7,551 nucleotides of DNA, taken from Pseudomonadota bacterium. GTDB taxonomy: Bacteria; Pseudomonadota; Gammaproteobacteria; Burkholderiales; Burkholderiaceae. The notes beneath the pieces are model-generated. The model did not search any database. It had not been told where the DNA came from and was given only the letters and a program-made list of their open reading frames with translations. Positions 1 to 6,399 of this stretch are shown piece by piece. The translations under genes and the position numbers were made by a program. The DNA lies in assembly GCA_021783435.1 (NCBI GenBank), contig JAJXUC010000173.1, forward strand, positions 1 to 7,551, given 5' to 3'. Each line of letters opens with the position of its first letter. Positions within the stretch are counted from its first letter, which is position 1.

Positions 1-715
1 TGGCCGGGGCGATGACGCGGCTTTCCTCGTCGCCGAATAGCCCCCCTTCGCCCGCGTGCGGGTTGAGTCCGGCCACCGCGATGCGTGGATGCTGTTGGCC
101 CCAATGCGCGGCTGCGGATTGGGTCATGCGCAAGGTTTCCAGCACCGACTCCGTGGTGATCGCCTCGATCGCCTTGCGTACGCTCATGTGCACGGTAACG
201 AGCACGGTTCGCAGCGCATCATTGGCCAGCATCATGCGGACCGGCGCTCCAGCGCAAAGGTTCTGGAGCAGTTCGGTATGCCCTGGGAAGGGCACGCCCG
301 CCGCGTGCAAGGACTCCTTGTGGATGGGTGCCGTCACCAGGGCCGCGACGTCGCCGCGCAACGCCGCCTGGGCGCCGGCGACGATGGCTGCGTGCGCGGC
401 CGCGCCGGCGCGCGCGTCGACACGCCCCAGCGCCAAACCTTGCAATCCTCCTGGCGGCAGGCCCGGGGCCTGGATCACGGGAATCACGCCGAAGGGCAAA
501 TCGGCACGCCGCAAGGGCGCGTCGATGCGGGCCACGCTCGGACGCCCCGTATCGGGGTCGAAGGCAAGCCGCATGGCCGCATCGGCGATCACTTGGGCGT
601 CGCCATACACGACGCAACCGCCGGCCTGCCCGGCGGCAAAGGCCTTCACGATGATTTCCGGCCCGATGCCGGCGGGATCCCCCATCGAGATCGCCAGGGT
701 TGCGGTGTGGTTCAT
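1..715 (-). CDS. pdxA: 4-hydroxythreonine-4-phosphate dehydrogenase PdxA (N-terminal part, cut by window edge)
   Basis: PdxA oxidises 4-phosphohydroxy-L-threonine with NAD(P)+, and the product goes to PdxJ in DXP-dependent pyridoxal 5'-phosphate synthesis; the enzyme is a cytosolic, metal-dependent dimer. The first 238 codons are visible, of about 330 usual for the family; the 3' end lies beyond base 1. The N-terminus shows the family signature ISMGDPAGIGPEI at residues 9-21. TAPIHK is at 128-133, GHTELL at 145-150 with the substrate-site His146, and NPHAGEGG at 218-225. His176 (in VTVHMS) and His220 match two of the three family metal ligands; the third (YHDQG motif) would lie in the missing part. 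The start ATG overlaps the TGA of the upstream Nif3-family gene as ATGA and has no clear Shine-Dalgarno, so translation is probably coupled to that gene. Family assignment is secure; completeness of the 3' end cannot be judged. Confidence 0.95.
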   Translation of the reverse strand, partial: MNHTATLAISMGDPAGIGPEIIVKAFAAGQAGGCVVYGDAQVIADAAMRLAFDPDTGRPSVARIDAPLRRADLPFGVIPVIQAPGLPPGGLQGLALGRVDARAGAAAHAAIVAGAQAALRGDVAALVTAPIHKESLHAAGVPFPGHTELLQNLCAGAPVRMMLANDALRTVLVTVHMSVRKAIEAITTESVLETLRMTQSAAAHWGQQHPRIAVAGLNPHAGEGGLFGDEESRVIAPA

Positions 716-1458
716 GCCGGGTTGTCGATGTCGATGAAACGATGTTCGAGGCCGAAGCTGCGCGCCAGATGCTCGCCCAGGGCCTGGACACCGTAACGCT
801 CGGTGGCATGGTGGCCGCAGGCCAGATAGGCCACGCCCATTTCGCGCGCATAGTGGGCCGTGGGCTCGGATATTTCTCCGCTGACATAGGTATCGGCGCC
901 CGCCGCGTGCGCCTGCTCGATCCAACCCTGCGCCGCCCCTGTGCACCAGGCCAGCCGGCCAACCGGCGCCGACGCATCCCCCACCAGCACGGGCTCGCGC
1001 CGCAGCCGCACACGGAGCGCGGCGGCCAGGTCGGCAAGCGTGGCCTGGGGCGCCGCTCCGAGTCGCCCAAGTCCCTGCTTGCCGAATGTGTTCTCGACAC
1101 GCCACCCCATATGCGCCGCGAGCTGGACGTTGTTGCCCACCAGCGGATGCGCATCCAGCGGAAGGTGATAGGCGAACAAGTTGATGTCTGCGCCGAGCAG
1201 TGCCTTCAGGCGAAGCCGCTTTTGGCCAACGATGCGCGGGTCCTCGCCGCGCCAGAACCAGCCGTGGTGCACGAGGATCGCGTCGGCCCCGGCATCGATG
1301 GCACGCTCGATCAGTGCCAGGCTGGCCGTGACGCCGCTGACCACCCGGGCGATCCTCTCCTTGCCCGCGACCTGCACGCCGTTTGGGCCATAATCTTCAA
1401 AGGTATCCGTCTGCAAGAAATCGTGCAGATACGCGGCCAGTTGTTCGCGGTTGATCAT
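712..1458 (-). CDS. Nif3/YbgI-family dinuclear metal-centre protein
   Basis: This is a 248-residue member of the conserved Nif3 (DUF34/YbgI) family, close to the 247 residues of E. coli YbgI. Known members form hexameric toroids with a two-metal site per subunit. The biochemical role is unsettled; a GTP cyclohydrolase I type 2 label used in databases is tentative. Likely metal ligands are visible: His64-His65 in ILVHHGWFW, Asp102 in YHLPLDAHP, and His216 with Glu220 in CGHHATERYG. The N-terminal YGPNGVQV (residues 23-30) is also typical. I chose the ATG at 1458 because it gives the family N-terminus (MINREQLAAYL); the frame is open 32 codons further upstream, but that extension would run into the divergent protease gene. 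The Shine-Dalgarno is weak. The last codon and TGA overlap the pdxA ATG, so the two genes are probably cotranscribed. Confidence 0.93.
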   Translation of the reverse strand: MINREQLAAYLHDFLQTDTFEDYGPNGVQVAGKERIARVVSGVTASLALIERAIDAGADAILVHHGWFWRGEDPRIVGQKRLRLKALLGADINLFAYHLPLDAHPLVGNNVQLAAHMGWRVENTFGKQGLGRLGAAPQATLADLAAALRVRLRREPVLVGDASAPVGRLAWCTGAAQGWIEQAHAAGADTYVSGEISEPTAHYAREMGVAYLACGHHATERYGVQALGEHLARSFGLEHRFIDIDNPA

Positions 1459-1463
1459 GTTCC

Positions 1464-1470
1464 GGAAAGG
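1464..1470 (+). promoter_or_regulatory. Ribosome binding site of the DegS-like protease gene
   Basis: The purine-rich GGAAAGG lies 5 bases before the ATG at 1476. It decides the start in favour of this ATG over the in-frame GTG at 1470, which would overlap the Shine-Dalgarno itself. Confidence 0.75.
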
Positions 1471-1475
1471 TGCAT

Positions 1476-2633
1476 ATGCGCAGGTTGTGGTTGATTTTCG
1501 CTCAGGTGACGACAGTGGCCCTGGCCGTGCTGTTTGCGGTGCGCATGATCGCACCGCAATGGCTGGCGCGCCCCCATGAGGAATCCAGGCTCATGCTGCA
1601 AATCCCGAGCGCGCGCACGCCGGCACCAACTGCGGCGCCCGGCTCCTACAGCGCCGCAGCGCTCAAAGCCATGCCGGCCGTCGTCTCGGTCACCACCACG
1701 CGGGCACGCAGCCCCCGGGGAGGCTCACCGCTCGAGCGTTTCTTCGGCGGCCCCGATCCGAGTCAGCCGACGGTCGGGCTCGGGTCGGGCGTCATCGTCA
1801 GTCCGAATGGCTATGTGCTGACCAACAACCATGTGATCGAAGGCGCCGAGGAAATCGAAGTCAAGCTGGCCGATGGCCGGGAAGCCGCCGCCAAGGTGGT
1901 CGGGCGCGATCCCGACACCGATCTGGCCGTCCTGAAAATCGGCCTTCCGAATCTCCCCACGCTGGCCTTCGGCGACGACACCAAGGCCCATGTGGGCGAC
2001 GTCGTGCTGGCCATCGGCTATCCCTTCGGTGTCGGTCAGACCGTGACGCAGGGCATCATCAGCGCGCTGGGCCGAACCCAATTGGGAATCAACACCTTCG
2101 AGAACTTCATCCAGACCGACGCGGCGATCAATCCGGGGAATTCCGGCGGCGCCCTGGTGGACGTCTACGGCAATCTTCTGGGCGTCAACACCGCCATCTT
2201 CTCGCGCTCCGGAGGGTCGCTCGGCATCGGCTTCGCGGTGCCGGCATCGACTGCGCGCAATGTCCTGCAACAGCTCATCGCCACCGGCCACGTGGTGCGC
2301 GGCTGGATTGGCGTGGAGCCCCAGGACGTCACCCTGCAGATGGCGCAAGCGTTGAACTTGCCCGAAGCCGAGGGCGTGATCGTCACGGCCGTGCTGCGCA
2401 ACGGCCCCGCAGACCTGGCCGGCATCCGTCCGGGCGACGTGGTGATGGATGTGGCGGGCCAGCCGGTGCGCAACACCGGCCAGTTGCTGAATGTCGTTGC
2501 CGCCCTCAAACCCGGGAGCGACACAACCTTGCGCGTGCTGCGCAAGGGTCGCGAACAGAATCTGCGCGTCAAAGTGGGAACGAGGCCGCAGCTTCCCGCC
2601 CCCGCAAACCCGTCCGATGACGATCAGCCGTGA
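1476..2633 (+). CDS. Membrane-anchored one-PDZ trypsin-like serine protease, DegS/AlgW-like (HtrA family)
   Basis: This predicted 385-residue HtrA/DegP-family (S1C) endopeptidase is likely tethered to the inner membrane and active in the periplasm. Residues about 4-28 form one hydrophobic segment with a positive N-terminus, read as a signal anchor or uncleaved signal; an Ala/Pro-rich linker follows at 45-60. The protease domain carries the full catalytic triad: His119 in LTNNHVIEG, Asp149 in DPDTDLAVLKI and Ser223 in INPGNSGGALVD. A single PDZ domain covers about 275-370 and includes GPADLAGIRPGD. One PDZ plus an N-terminal anchor is the DegS/AlgW layout rather than two-PDZ DegP/DegQ. In E. 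coli DegS cleaves the anti-sigma factor RseA; a similar signalling job here is inference only. Its start lies 17 bases from the divergent Nif3 gene, and it converges with tatC. The N-terminal RR does not form a Tat motif. Confidence 0.93.
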   Translation: MRRLWLIFAQVTTVALAVLFAVRMIAPQWLARPHEESRLMLQIPSARTPAPTAAPGSYSAAALKAMPAVVSVTTTRARSPRGGSPLERFFGGPDPSQPTVGLGSGVIVSPNGYVLTNNHVIEGAEEIEVKLADGREAAAKVVGRDPDTDLAVLKIGLPNLPTLAFGDDTKAHVGDVVLAIGYPFGVGQTVTQGIISALGRTQLGINTFENFIQTDAAINPGNSGGALVDVYGNLLGVNTAIFSRSGGSLGIGFAVPASTARNVLQQLIATGHVVRGWIGVEPQDVTLQMAQALNLPEAEGVIVTAVLRNGPADLAGIRPGDVVMDVAGQPVRNTGQLLNVVAALKPGSDTTLRVLRKGREQNLRVKVGTRPQLPAPANPSDDDQP

Positions 2634-2644
2634 GCTGAAGCGCG

Positions 2645-2672
2645 CGGCACGCTTTCCGCGAGATGCGTGCCG
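2645..2672. terminator. Possible bidirectional terminator hairpin between convergent genes
   Basis: CGGCACGC (2645-2652) and GCGTGCCG (2665-2672) are perfect 8-base inverted repeats with a 12-base loop. They fill most of the 39-base gap between the protease stop (2633) and the tatC stop (2673-2675). No T-run follows on either strand, so it is not a classical intrinsic terminator. Its position suggests a role in ending both convergent transcripts or protecting their 3' ends. Confidence 0.45.
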
Positions 2673-3479
2673 TCACGCCGGAGGCTCTGCATCGGCTGAT
2701 TTCTCGGCCTCGTCCTCGGGCGCCCGGGCGTACTTGCCCAGCATGCGCGAGCCGACGATCCCGACCTCGTAGAGCAGGATCATGGACACGGCCAGAGACG
2801 TCTGGGAGAACACATCGGGAGGCGTGATGACGGCGGCGATGATGAAGGCCACCACGATGAAGTAGCTGCGCCAAGCCTTGAGTTGGGCGATGGTCAGCAC
2901 CCCGAAACGCACCAGCAGCATCAGGACCACGGGCACTTCGAAGGCCGTGCCGAACGCCAGGAAGAGCGTGAGCACGAAGCTCAGGTACGACTCGATGTCG
3001 GGCGCTGCGGTGATGACCTTGGGCGCCACGTCCTGAATGAAGGTGAACAACCTCCCCAGCACGATGAAATAGGCGAAGGCCACGCCGAGGTAAAACAACA
3101 GCGTGCTGATGAAGATCAGCGGCACGACCAGGCGCTTCTCGTGCGCATACAAGCCGGGAGCGATAAAGGCCCAAAGCTGATAAAGCACCACGGGCAGCGC
3201 GATCATCAACGCCACCAGCATGGTGAGCTTGAGCGGCACCAGGAACGGCGTGATGACGCCGATGGCGATCATGGTCGAGCCATGGGGCAGATGCGCGATG
3301 AGCGGTTTGGCGAACAGGTCGAAGAGTCCTGAAGGTCCGGGGTAAACGGCCAGAACGGCGAAGACGACACCCACGGACGCGACGGCCCTGATGAGCCGAT
3401 CTCTCAGCTCGACGAGATGGGTCACGAAGGGCTGCTCGGCTTCCGGGGATGGGGAGTCGGACGGCTTGGGATCGGTCAC
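2673..3479 (-). CDS. tatC: Sec-independent protein translocase subunit TatC
   Basis: TatC is the six-span inner-membrane core of the twin-arginine translocase; with TatB it binds Tat signal peptides. From the GTG at 3479 the protein is 268 residues (E. coli 258). The N-terminal PFVTHLVELRDRL (17-29) is the family signature. WAFIAPGLYAHEKR (103-116) holds Phe105 and Glu114, matching the signal-peptide-contacting Phe94/Glu103 of E. coli. FGTAFEVPV (176-184) holds the conserved membrane Glu181, and ITPPDVFSQT (218-227) is the conserved late loop. Six hydrophobic spans are apparent and the tail is charged. The start is uncertain: GTG 3479 gives the usual N-terminal length but has no Shine-Dalgarno. 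The in-frame ATG at 3563 would add 28 unconserved residues and overlap tatB by 56 bases. It is the last gene of the minus-strand cluster. Confidence 0.96.
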   Translation of the reverse strand: MTDPKPSDSPSPEAEQPFVTHLVELRDRLIRAVASVGVVFAVLAVYPGPSGLFDLFAKPLIAHLPHGSTMIAIGVITPFLVPLKLTMLVALMIALPVVLYQLWAFIAPGLYAHEKRLVVPLIFISTLLFYLGVAFAYFIVLGRLFTFIQDVAPKVITAAPDIESYLSFVLTLFLAFGTAFEVPVVLMLLVRFGVLTIAQLKAWRSYFIVVAFIIAAVITPPDVFSQTSLAVSMILLYEVGIVGSRMLGKYARAPEDEAEKSADAEPPA

Positions 3480-3507
3480 TTGAACGGCGAAGAAGGGGAA
3501 AGCGGGC

Positions 3508-3993
3508 TCAAAGACCGGAGCGTGGACGGTGGCGCGCGACCCGGGCCGCGCCGGACAGGGCATGGCTGCGGACGCGGGCTTGGCGCCGGTACCACAGCGG
3601 CACGGCCTGGCCCGTGGATTTTTTCAAACGCTTGGGTTTGTGATTGTCCAGGATGAAGCCGTCGCTCGGGGCGTCCGTCGATTGCGCCTCGCCGGACAGA
3701 CCGGCGGTGGCCTCTCTCCAGGCCGAATCGAATTCGTGATTCACCTCGCCGATATTCTTCGCCACCGTGCTTTGGATGTCCTGGGCGGCCGACTCGACCG
3801 TGGACTTCATGCTGCGCAGTTCCTCGAGTTCCATCTGCCGGTTGACTTCGGATTTCACGTCAGCCATATAGCGCTGCGCGCGGCCGAGCAGATTGCCGAC
3901 CGTACGCGCAACCTTGGGCAGCTTTTCAGGACCGAGGACGATGAGCGCGACCACGCCGATCACGCCCAGTTCGGAAATGCCGATATCGAACAT
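3508..3993 (-). CDS. tatB: Twin-arginine translocase subunit TatB
   Basis: TatB is a single-span inner-membrane protein that forms the signal-peptide receptor complex with TatC. This one is 161 residues (E. coli 171). The N-terminus MFDIGISELGVIGVV carries the conserved acidic Glu8 in the transmembrane helix. The hinge LGPEKLPKVAR (20-30) follows, then a long charged amphipathic or coiled-coil region up to about residue 100 and a variable, Arg/Lys-rich tail. The MFDIG start and LGPEKLP hinge separate it from TatA, which has FGTKKL at that place. It starts 83 bases after tatA; that gap contains a terminator-like hairpin. The Shine-Dalgarno is poor. tatC begins 28 bases downstream if GTG 3479 is its start. 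Confidence 0.95.
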   Translation of the reverse strand: MFDIGISELGVIGVVALIVLGPEKLPKVARTVGNLLGRAQRYMADVKSEVNRQMELEELRSMKSTVESAAQDIQSTVAKNIGEVNHEFDSAWREATAGLSGEAQSTDAPSDGFILDNHKPKRLKKSTGQAVPLWYRRQARVRSHALSGAARVARHRPRSGL

Positions 3994-4015
3994 GGCTGCT
4001 TGTCAGTGCCTATCG

Positions 4016-4029
4016 CCCAGGCGCCTGGG
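4016..4029. repeat. 14-bp perfect palindrome in the tatA-tatB gap
   Basis: CCCAGGCGCCTGGG equals its own reverse complement. It can fold into a 5-bp stem with a GCGC loop. It sits 3 bases past the T-run of the upstream terminator-like hairpin (in the direction of transcription) and 22 bases before the tatB start. It may be part of the tatB leader structure or a protein-binding site; nothing else identifies it. Confidence 0.5.
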
Positions 4030-4032
4030 AAC

Positions 4033-4057
4033 AAAAAGGCCGGCTGCATGGCCGGCC
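4033..4057 (-). terminator. Intrinsic-terminator-like hairpin between tatA and tatB
   Basis: Read on the minus strand, GGCCGGC (4057-4051), a 6-base CATGCA loop and GCCGGCC (4044-4038) form a perfect 7-bp, all-GC stem. It is followed directly by five T (4037-4033). It begins 19 bases after the tatA stop codon. This is the shape of a Rho-independent terminator, yet it lies inside the tat gene cluster, so partial termination with read-through into tatBC is more likely than a complete stop. Confidence 0.75.
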
Positions 4058-4076
4058 CGGCGCCGCTGCGCGGAAT

Positions 4077-4328
4077 TCAGATTTTTTCCTTGGCCTCGAC
4101 ATCGATGGCGTCCTTCTTCACCGCGCCAGCCTGGCCTGCAAGCTGCTTGTCGCTGGCCGCCGGTGTTGCGGACGCCGATGCGTCGGGTTCGGCTTCACGC
4201 ATGCCGTCCTTGAAGCCCTTGACGGCCGAGCCGAGGTCGGAGCCGATGTTCTTCAGTTTTTTCGTACCGAACACCATCATCACGATGACCAGGACGATCA
4301 ACCAATGCCAAATACTCAATGAGCCCAT
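4077..4328 (-). CDS. tatA: Twin-arginine translocase subunit TatA
   Basis: TatA is the small, abundant membrane protein that oligomerises to form the Tat transport path. It has 83 residues (E. coli 89). The N-terminus [19 protein letters not shown] is a single hydrophobic span. It is followed by the [14 protein letters not shown] hinge and amphipathic helix (residues 20-33), including the conserved FG at 20-21, then KGFKDGM and an Ala-rich hydrophilic tail. I chose the ATG at 4328 rather than the adjacent in-frame GTG at 4331, because it has a strong Shine-Dalgarno at 7 bases spacing and matches family starts. It follows hinT by 21 bases. A terminator-like hairpin lies just after its stop codon, which fits a need for TatA in excess of TatB and TatC. 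Confidence 0.95.
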   Translation of the reverse strand: MGSLSIWHWLIVLVIVMMVFGTKKLKNIGSDLGSAVKGFKDGMREAEPDASASATPAASDKQLAGQAGAVKKDAIDVEAKEKI

Positions 4329-4335
4329 CACGATA

Positions 4336-4341
4336 CTCCTT
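4336..4341 (-). promoter_or_regulatory. Strong ribosome binding site of tatA
   Basis: On the minus strand AAGGAG stands 7 bases before the ATG at 4328. It is the best Shine-Dalgarno of any gene in the minus-strand cluster and favours ATG 4328 over GTG 4331, from which it is only 4 bases away. Confidence 0.8.
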
Positions 4342-4349
4342 AGCGACTT

Positions 4350-4700
4350 TCAGATCGTCGCGCGTTTCCAGGGGCGGGGGCCCCCCAAGACATGAATGTG
4401 CAGGTGGTAAACCTCCTGCCCGCCATTCGGCCCGGTATTGATGACGCTCTTGAAGCCGTCACCGCAGCCCTGCCGCTCGGCCAGTTGCGGAACCAAGAGC
4501 ATCATTTTACCGAGCAAGGACTGGTCACCGGGTTCCACTGCCGCGAGCGTGGCGATATGCCGCTTGGGCACGAGCAGGAAATGAACCGGCGCGGCCGGGT
4601 TGATGTCGTGAAAAGCGAGGACTTCGTCGTCCTCGAACAGCTTGTTGCTGGGAATGGTCCCAGCAATGATTTTGCAGAAAACGCAGTTCGGATCGTGCAT
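4350..4700 (-). CDS. HIT-family nucleotide-binding hydrolase, HinT-like
   Basis: This 116-residue protein belongs to the Hint branch of the histidine triad family, whose members are cytosolic dimers that hydrolyse purine nucleoside phosphoramidates and aminoacyl-adenylates. The triad is HLHIHVLGG, with His99, His101 and His103; His101 corresponds to the nucleophile position. INTGPNGGQEVYH upstream of it and AFHDINPAAPVHFLLVPKRH (29-48) are typical Hint segments. Cys6 and Cys9 (CVFC) with His48 and His99 could bind zinc, as in some family members; E. coli HinT lacks this Cys pair. The C-terminus after the triad is short (GGPRPWKRATI). It sits 69 bases after hisE and 21 before tatA, a placement I take as common in Burkholderiales. 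Its physiological role here cannot be told from sequence. Confidence 0.94.
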   Translation of the reverse strand: MHDPNCVFCKIIAGTIPSNKLFEDDEVLAFHDINPAAPVHFLLVPKRHIATLAAVEPGDQSLLGKMMLLVPQLAERQGCGDGFKSVINTGPNGGQEVYHLHIHVLGGPRPWKRATI

Positions 4701-4769
4701 GGTTTGGATCAGGACGTAGTCGTGTGAATGTTGGCGACAGGCATGGTTTGCCCAAGGCGACGCCGAGGT

Positions 4770-5126
4770 TCAGGACTTGGCGCCGCGACGGGCGAACTCC
4801 TCGATGCCCGACAAGCCCTCGCGCCGTTCCAGTTCCGCCAACACCTCGTGCGGACGGATGCCGTGGCTGGACAGCGCCACCAGGGCGTGGAACCACAGGT
4901 CGGCCGCCTCGTAGACGATGTTCTGGCGCTGCCCGCCCTTGCAGGCGAGCACGAATTCGGTCGCCTCCTCGCCCACCTTCTTGAGCACCGCATCCTCGCC
5001 CTTGGCGAACAGCTTGGCCACATAGGAACCGGCGGGATCGGCCTGCTTGCGGCGCTCGATCACATCGGCCAGACGGCCAAGCACGTCCGCGGGCTGGACC
5101 GGCTCGGATTGGGCAGAGGACTTCAT
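4770..5126 (-). CDS. hisE: Phosphoribosyl-ATP pyrophosphatase HisE
   Basis: HisE hydrolyses phosphoribosyl-ATP to phosphoribosyl-AMP and pyrophosphate, the second step of histidine synthesis, in the cytosol. It is a 118-residue, all-helical MazG-like protein. Visible family features are [22 protein letters not shown] with the acidic cluster Glu53/Glu54 and Glu57 (residues 33-57), and [16 protein letters not shown] (70-85) with Glu73 and Asp77. These acidic residues are the expected Mg2+ ligands. The frame stays open for another 53 codons upstream, but the ATG at 5126 gives the normal N-terminus. That ATG overlaps the hisI stop as ATGA; a GGAG lies 11 bases upstream. The gene is separate from hisI, unlike the hisIE fusion of enteric bacteria. 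Confidence 0.96.
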   Translation of the reverse strand: MKSSAQSEPVQPADVLGRLADVIERRKQADPAGSYVAKLFAKGEDAVLKKVGEEATEFVLACKGGQRQNIVYEAADLWFHALVALSSHGIRPHEVLAELERREGLSGIEEFARRGAKS

Positions 5127-5512
5127 CGGTAGATTTGCTCCGGATCCTTCAAGACGGGCTCGACCGAGGTCCAGCGCCCTTGCTGCAGTTCGCGGAAAAA
5201 ACAGGAGTGGCGCCCGGTATGACAGGCAATGCCCGGCTCGTGGCCGAGCTGGCGCACGGTCAGCAGCAGCACGTCGCCATCGCAATCGAGGCGAACGGAT
5301 TCAACCTTCTGCACGTGGCCGGATTCCTCGCCCTTGTGCCATAGACGCTTGCGCGAGCGCGACCAGTAGACGGCCTCGCCGAGTTCGAGCGTGCGCTTGA
5401 GGGCATCGCGGTTCATCCAGGCCACCATGAGGATGTCCTTGCTGCCGGATTCCTGCGCAATGGCCGGCACCAGGCCGGCGGCGTCCCAGTGAATGTCGTC
5501 GAGCCAGTTCAT
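5123..5512 (-). CDS. hisI: Phosphoribosyl-AMP cyclohydrolase HisI
   Basis: HisI opens the adenine ring of phosphoribosyl-AMP to give ProFAR, the third step of histidine synthesis; the enzyme is a zinc- and magnesium-dependent cytosolic dimer. The 129 residues are a full-length stand-alone domain. [11 protein letters not shown] (28-38) and [18 protein letters not shown] (49-66) are family signatures. DCDGD (76-80) supplies the three Asp expected to hold Mg2+. Cys97 and Cys104 in CHTGRHSC, probably with Cys77, are candidate zinc ligands. The start ATG has no evident Shine-Dalgarno. The 60-base gap from hisF is among the longer ones in the his part. Its stop overlaps the hisE start, pointing to coupled synthesis of the two consecutive enzymes. 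Confidence 0.96.
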   Translation of the reverse strand: MNWLDDIHWDAAGLVPAIAQESGSKDILMVAWMNRDALKRTLELGEAVYWSRSRKRLWHKGEESGHVQKVESVRLDCDGDVLLLTVRQLGHEPGIACHTGRHSCFFRELQQGRWTSVEPVLKDPEQIYR

Positions 5513-5572
5513 GCGGGAAGTGTAGTGATTGCGGCGCCACGCTGTTTTGCCGCGCGGCGTCCGGCTGTCGGG

Positions 5573-6352
5573 TCAGGCCGCCAGGCCGGCGTCGAGCCGC
5601 ATCGGAATGCCCCGAGCGGCCATGAAACGCTTGGCTTCGCCGACCGTATGTTCGCCATAGTGGAAGATGCTGGCCGCGAGCACCGCGTCGGCATGCCCCT
5701 GGGTGATGCCGTCGGCCAGATGCTGCAGGCTGCCCACCCCACCCGAGGCGATGACAGGCACGGAAACCGCGTCGGCCACCGCGCGGGTGAGTTCCAGGTC
5801 GAAGCCCGCCTTGGTGCCGTCGCGATCCATGCTGGTGAGCAGGATTTCTCCGGCGCCGGCCGCGCTCATGCGGCGCGCCCAGTCCACCGCGTCCAGCCCG
5901 GTGTTGCGCCTTCCGCCGTGGGTGTAGACATCCCACCCCGCTGCGTTGTCCCTGCGCTTGGCGTCGATGGCCACGAGAATGGCCTGCGCACCGTACTTGC
6001 CCGAAGCGTCGGCGATCACCTGCGGATTGGCGACCGCGGCGGAATTGAAGCTCACCTTGTCGGCGCCGGCGTTGAGCAGGCGGCGCACGTCCTCCACGGT
6101 CCGCACGCCGCCGCCCACGGTGAGCGGGATGAACACCTGCGCGGCAACCGCCTCGATCACATGCAGCAGCATGTCGCGCTCGTCGCTGGTGGCGGTGATG
6201 TCGAGAAAGGTGAGTTCGTCCGCCCCCTGGTCGTTGTAGCGCGCGGCGATGTCCACGGGGTCGCCGGCGTCGCGCAAGCCGACGAAATTGACGCCCTTGA
6301 CCACGCGCCCCGCGGTCACGTCCAGGCATGGGATGATGCGTTTGAACAGCAT
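5573..6352 (-). CDS. hisF: Imidazole glycerol phosphate synthase cyclase subunit HisF
   Basis: HisF uses ammonia channelled from HisH to convert PRFAR into imidazole glycerol phosphate and AICAR, linking histidine and purine synthesis. It is a 259-residue (beta/alpha)8 barrel, the usual full length. The catalytic Asp11 is in [19 protein letters not shown] (5-23). The second catalytic Asp130 is in [18 protein letters not shown] (77-85) and IASGGVGS (201-208) are phosphate-binding loops, and [16 protein letters not shown] (173-188) is the conserved strand-6 region with Asp176. Only a weak GGAA precedes the start. It lies 47 bases after hisA. Its partner HisH is encoded just upstream of hisA at the right edge. 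Confidence 0.97.
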   Translation of the reverse strand: MLFKRIIPCLDVTAGRVVKGVNFVGLRDAGDPVDIAARYNDQGADELTFLDITATSDERDMLLHVIEAVAAQVFIPLTVGGGVRTVEDVRRLLNAGADKVSFNSAAVANPQVIADASGKYGAQAILVAIDAKRRDNAAGWDVYTHGGRRNTGLDAVDWARRMSAAGAGEILLTSMDRDGTKAGFDLELTRAVADAVSVPVIASGGVGSLQHLADGITQGHADAVLAASIFHYGEHTVGEAKRFMAARGIPMRLDAGLAA

Positions 6353-6399
6353 GGGATTCCGATCGACCGGTGTGGACAGACTGCCCCGAATGGCCGGGC

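Noticed and set aside
219..1154. Minus-strand open frame of 311 codons across the Nif3-pdxA junction
   Set aside because: It is an alternative frame of the real Nif3-family and pdxA genes; its product is Arg/Pro/Ala-rich low-complexity sequence typical of a shadow frame.
1476..1560. Possible Tat signal (RR near the N-terminus) on the protease encoded next to the tat genes
   Set aside because: MRRLWLIF lacks the (S/T)RRxFLK consensus and has almost no N-region; it reads as a Sec-type signal anchor.
3529..4395. Plus-strand open frame of 288 codons opposite tatB and tatA
   Set aside because: It is antisense to two clear tat genes and spans their intergenic gap, with no recognisable domain or ribosome binding site.
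4701..4769. Possible promoter before hinT (TTGGGC, 17 bases, AACATT on the minus strand)
   Set aside because: The -10 hexamer matches the consensus at only three of six positions, so it is not better than chance.
5513..5572. Palindrome GCCGCGCGGC in the hisF-hisI gap as a terminator
   Set aside because: It is a short GC palindrome with no loop or T-run on the coding strand; such sequences are common in GC-rich DNA.
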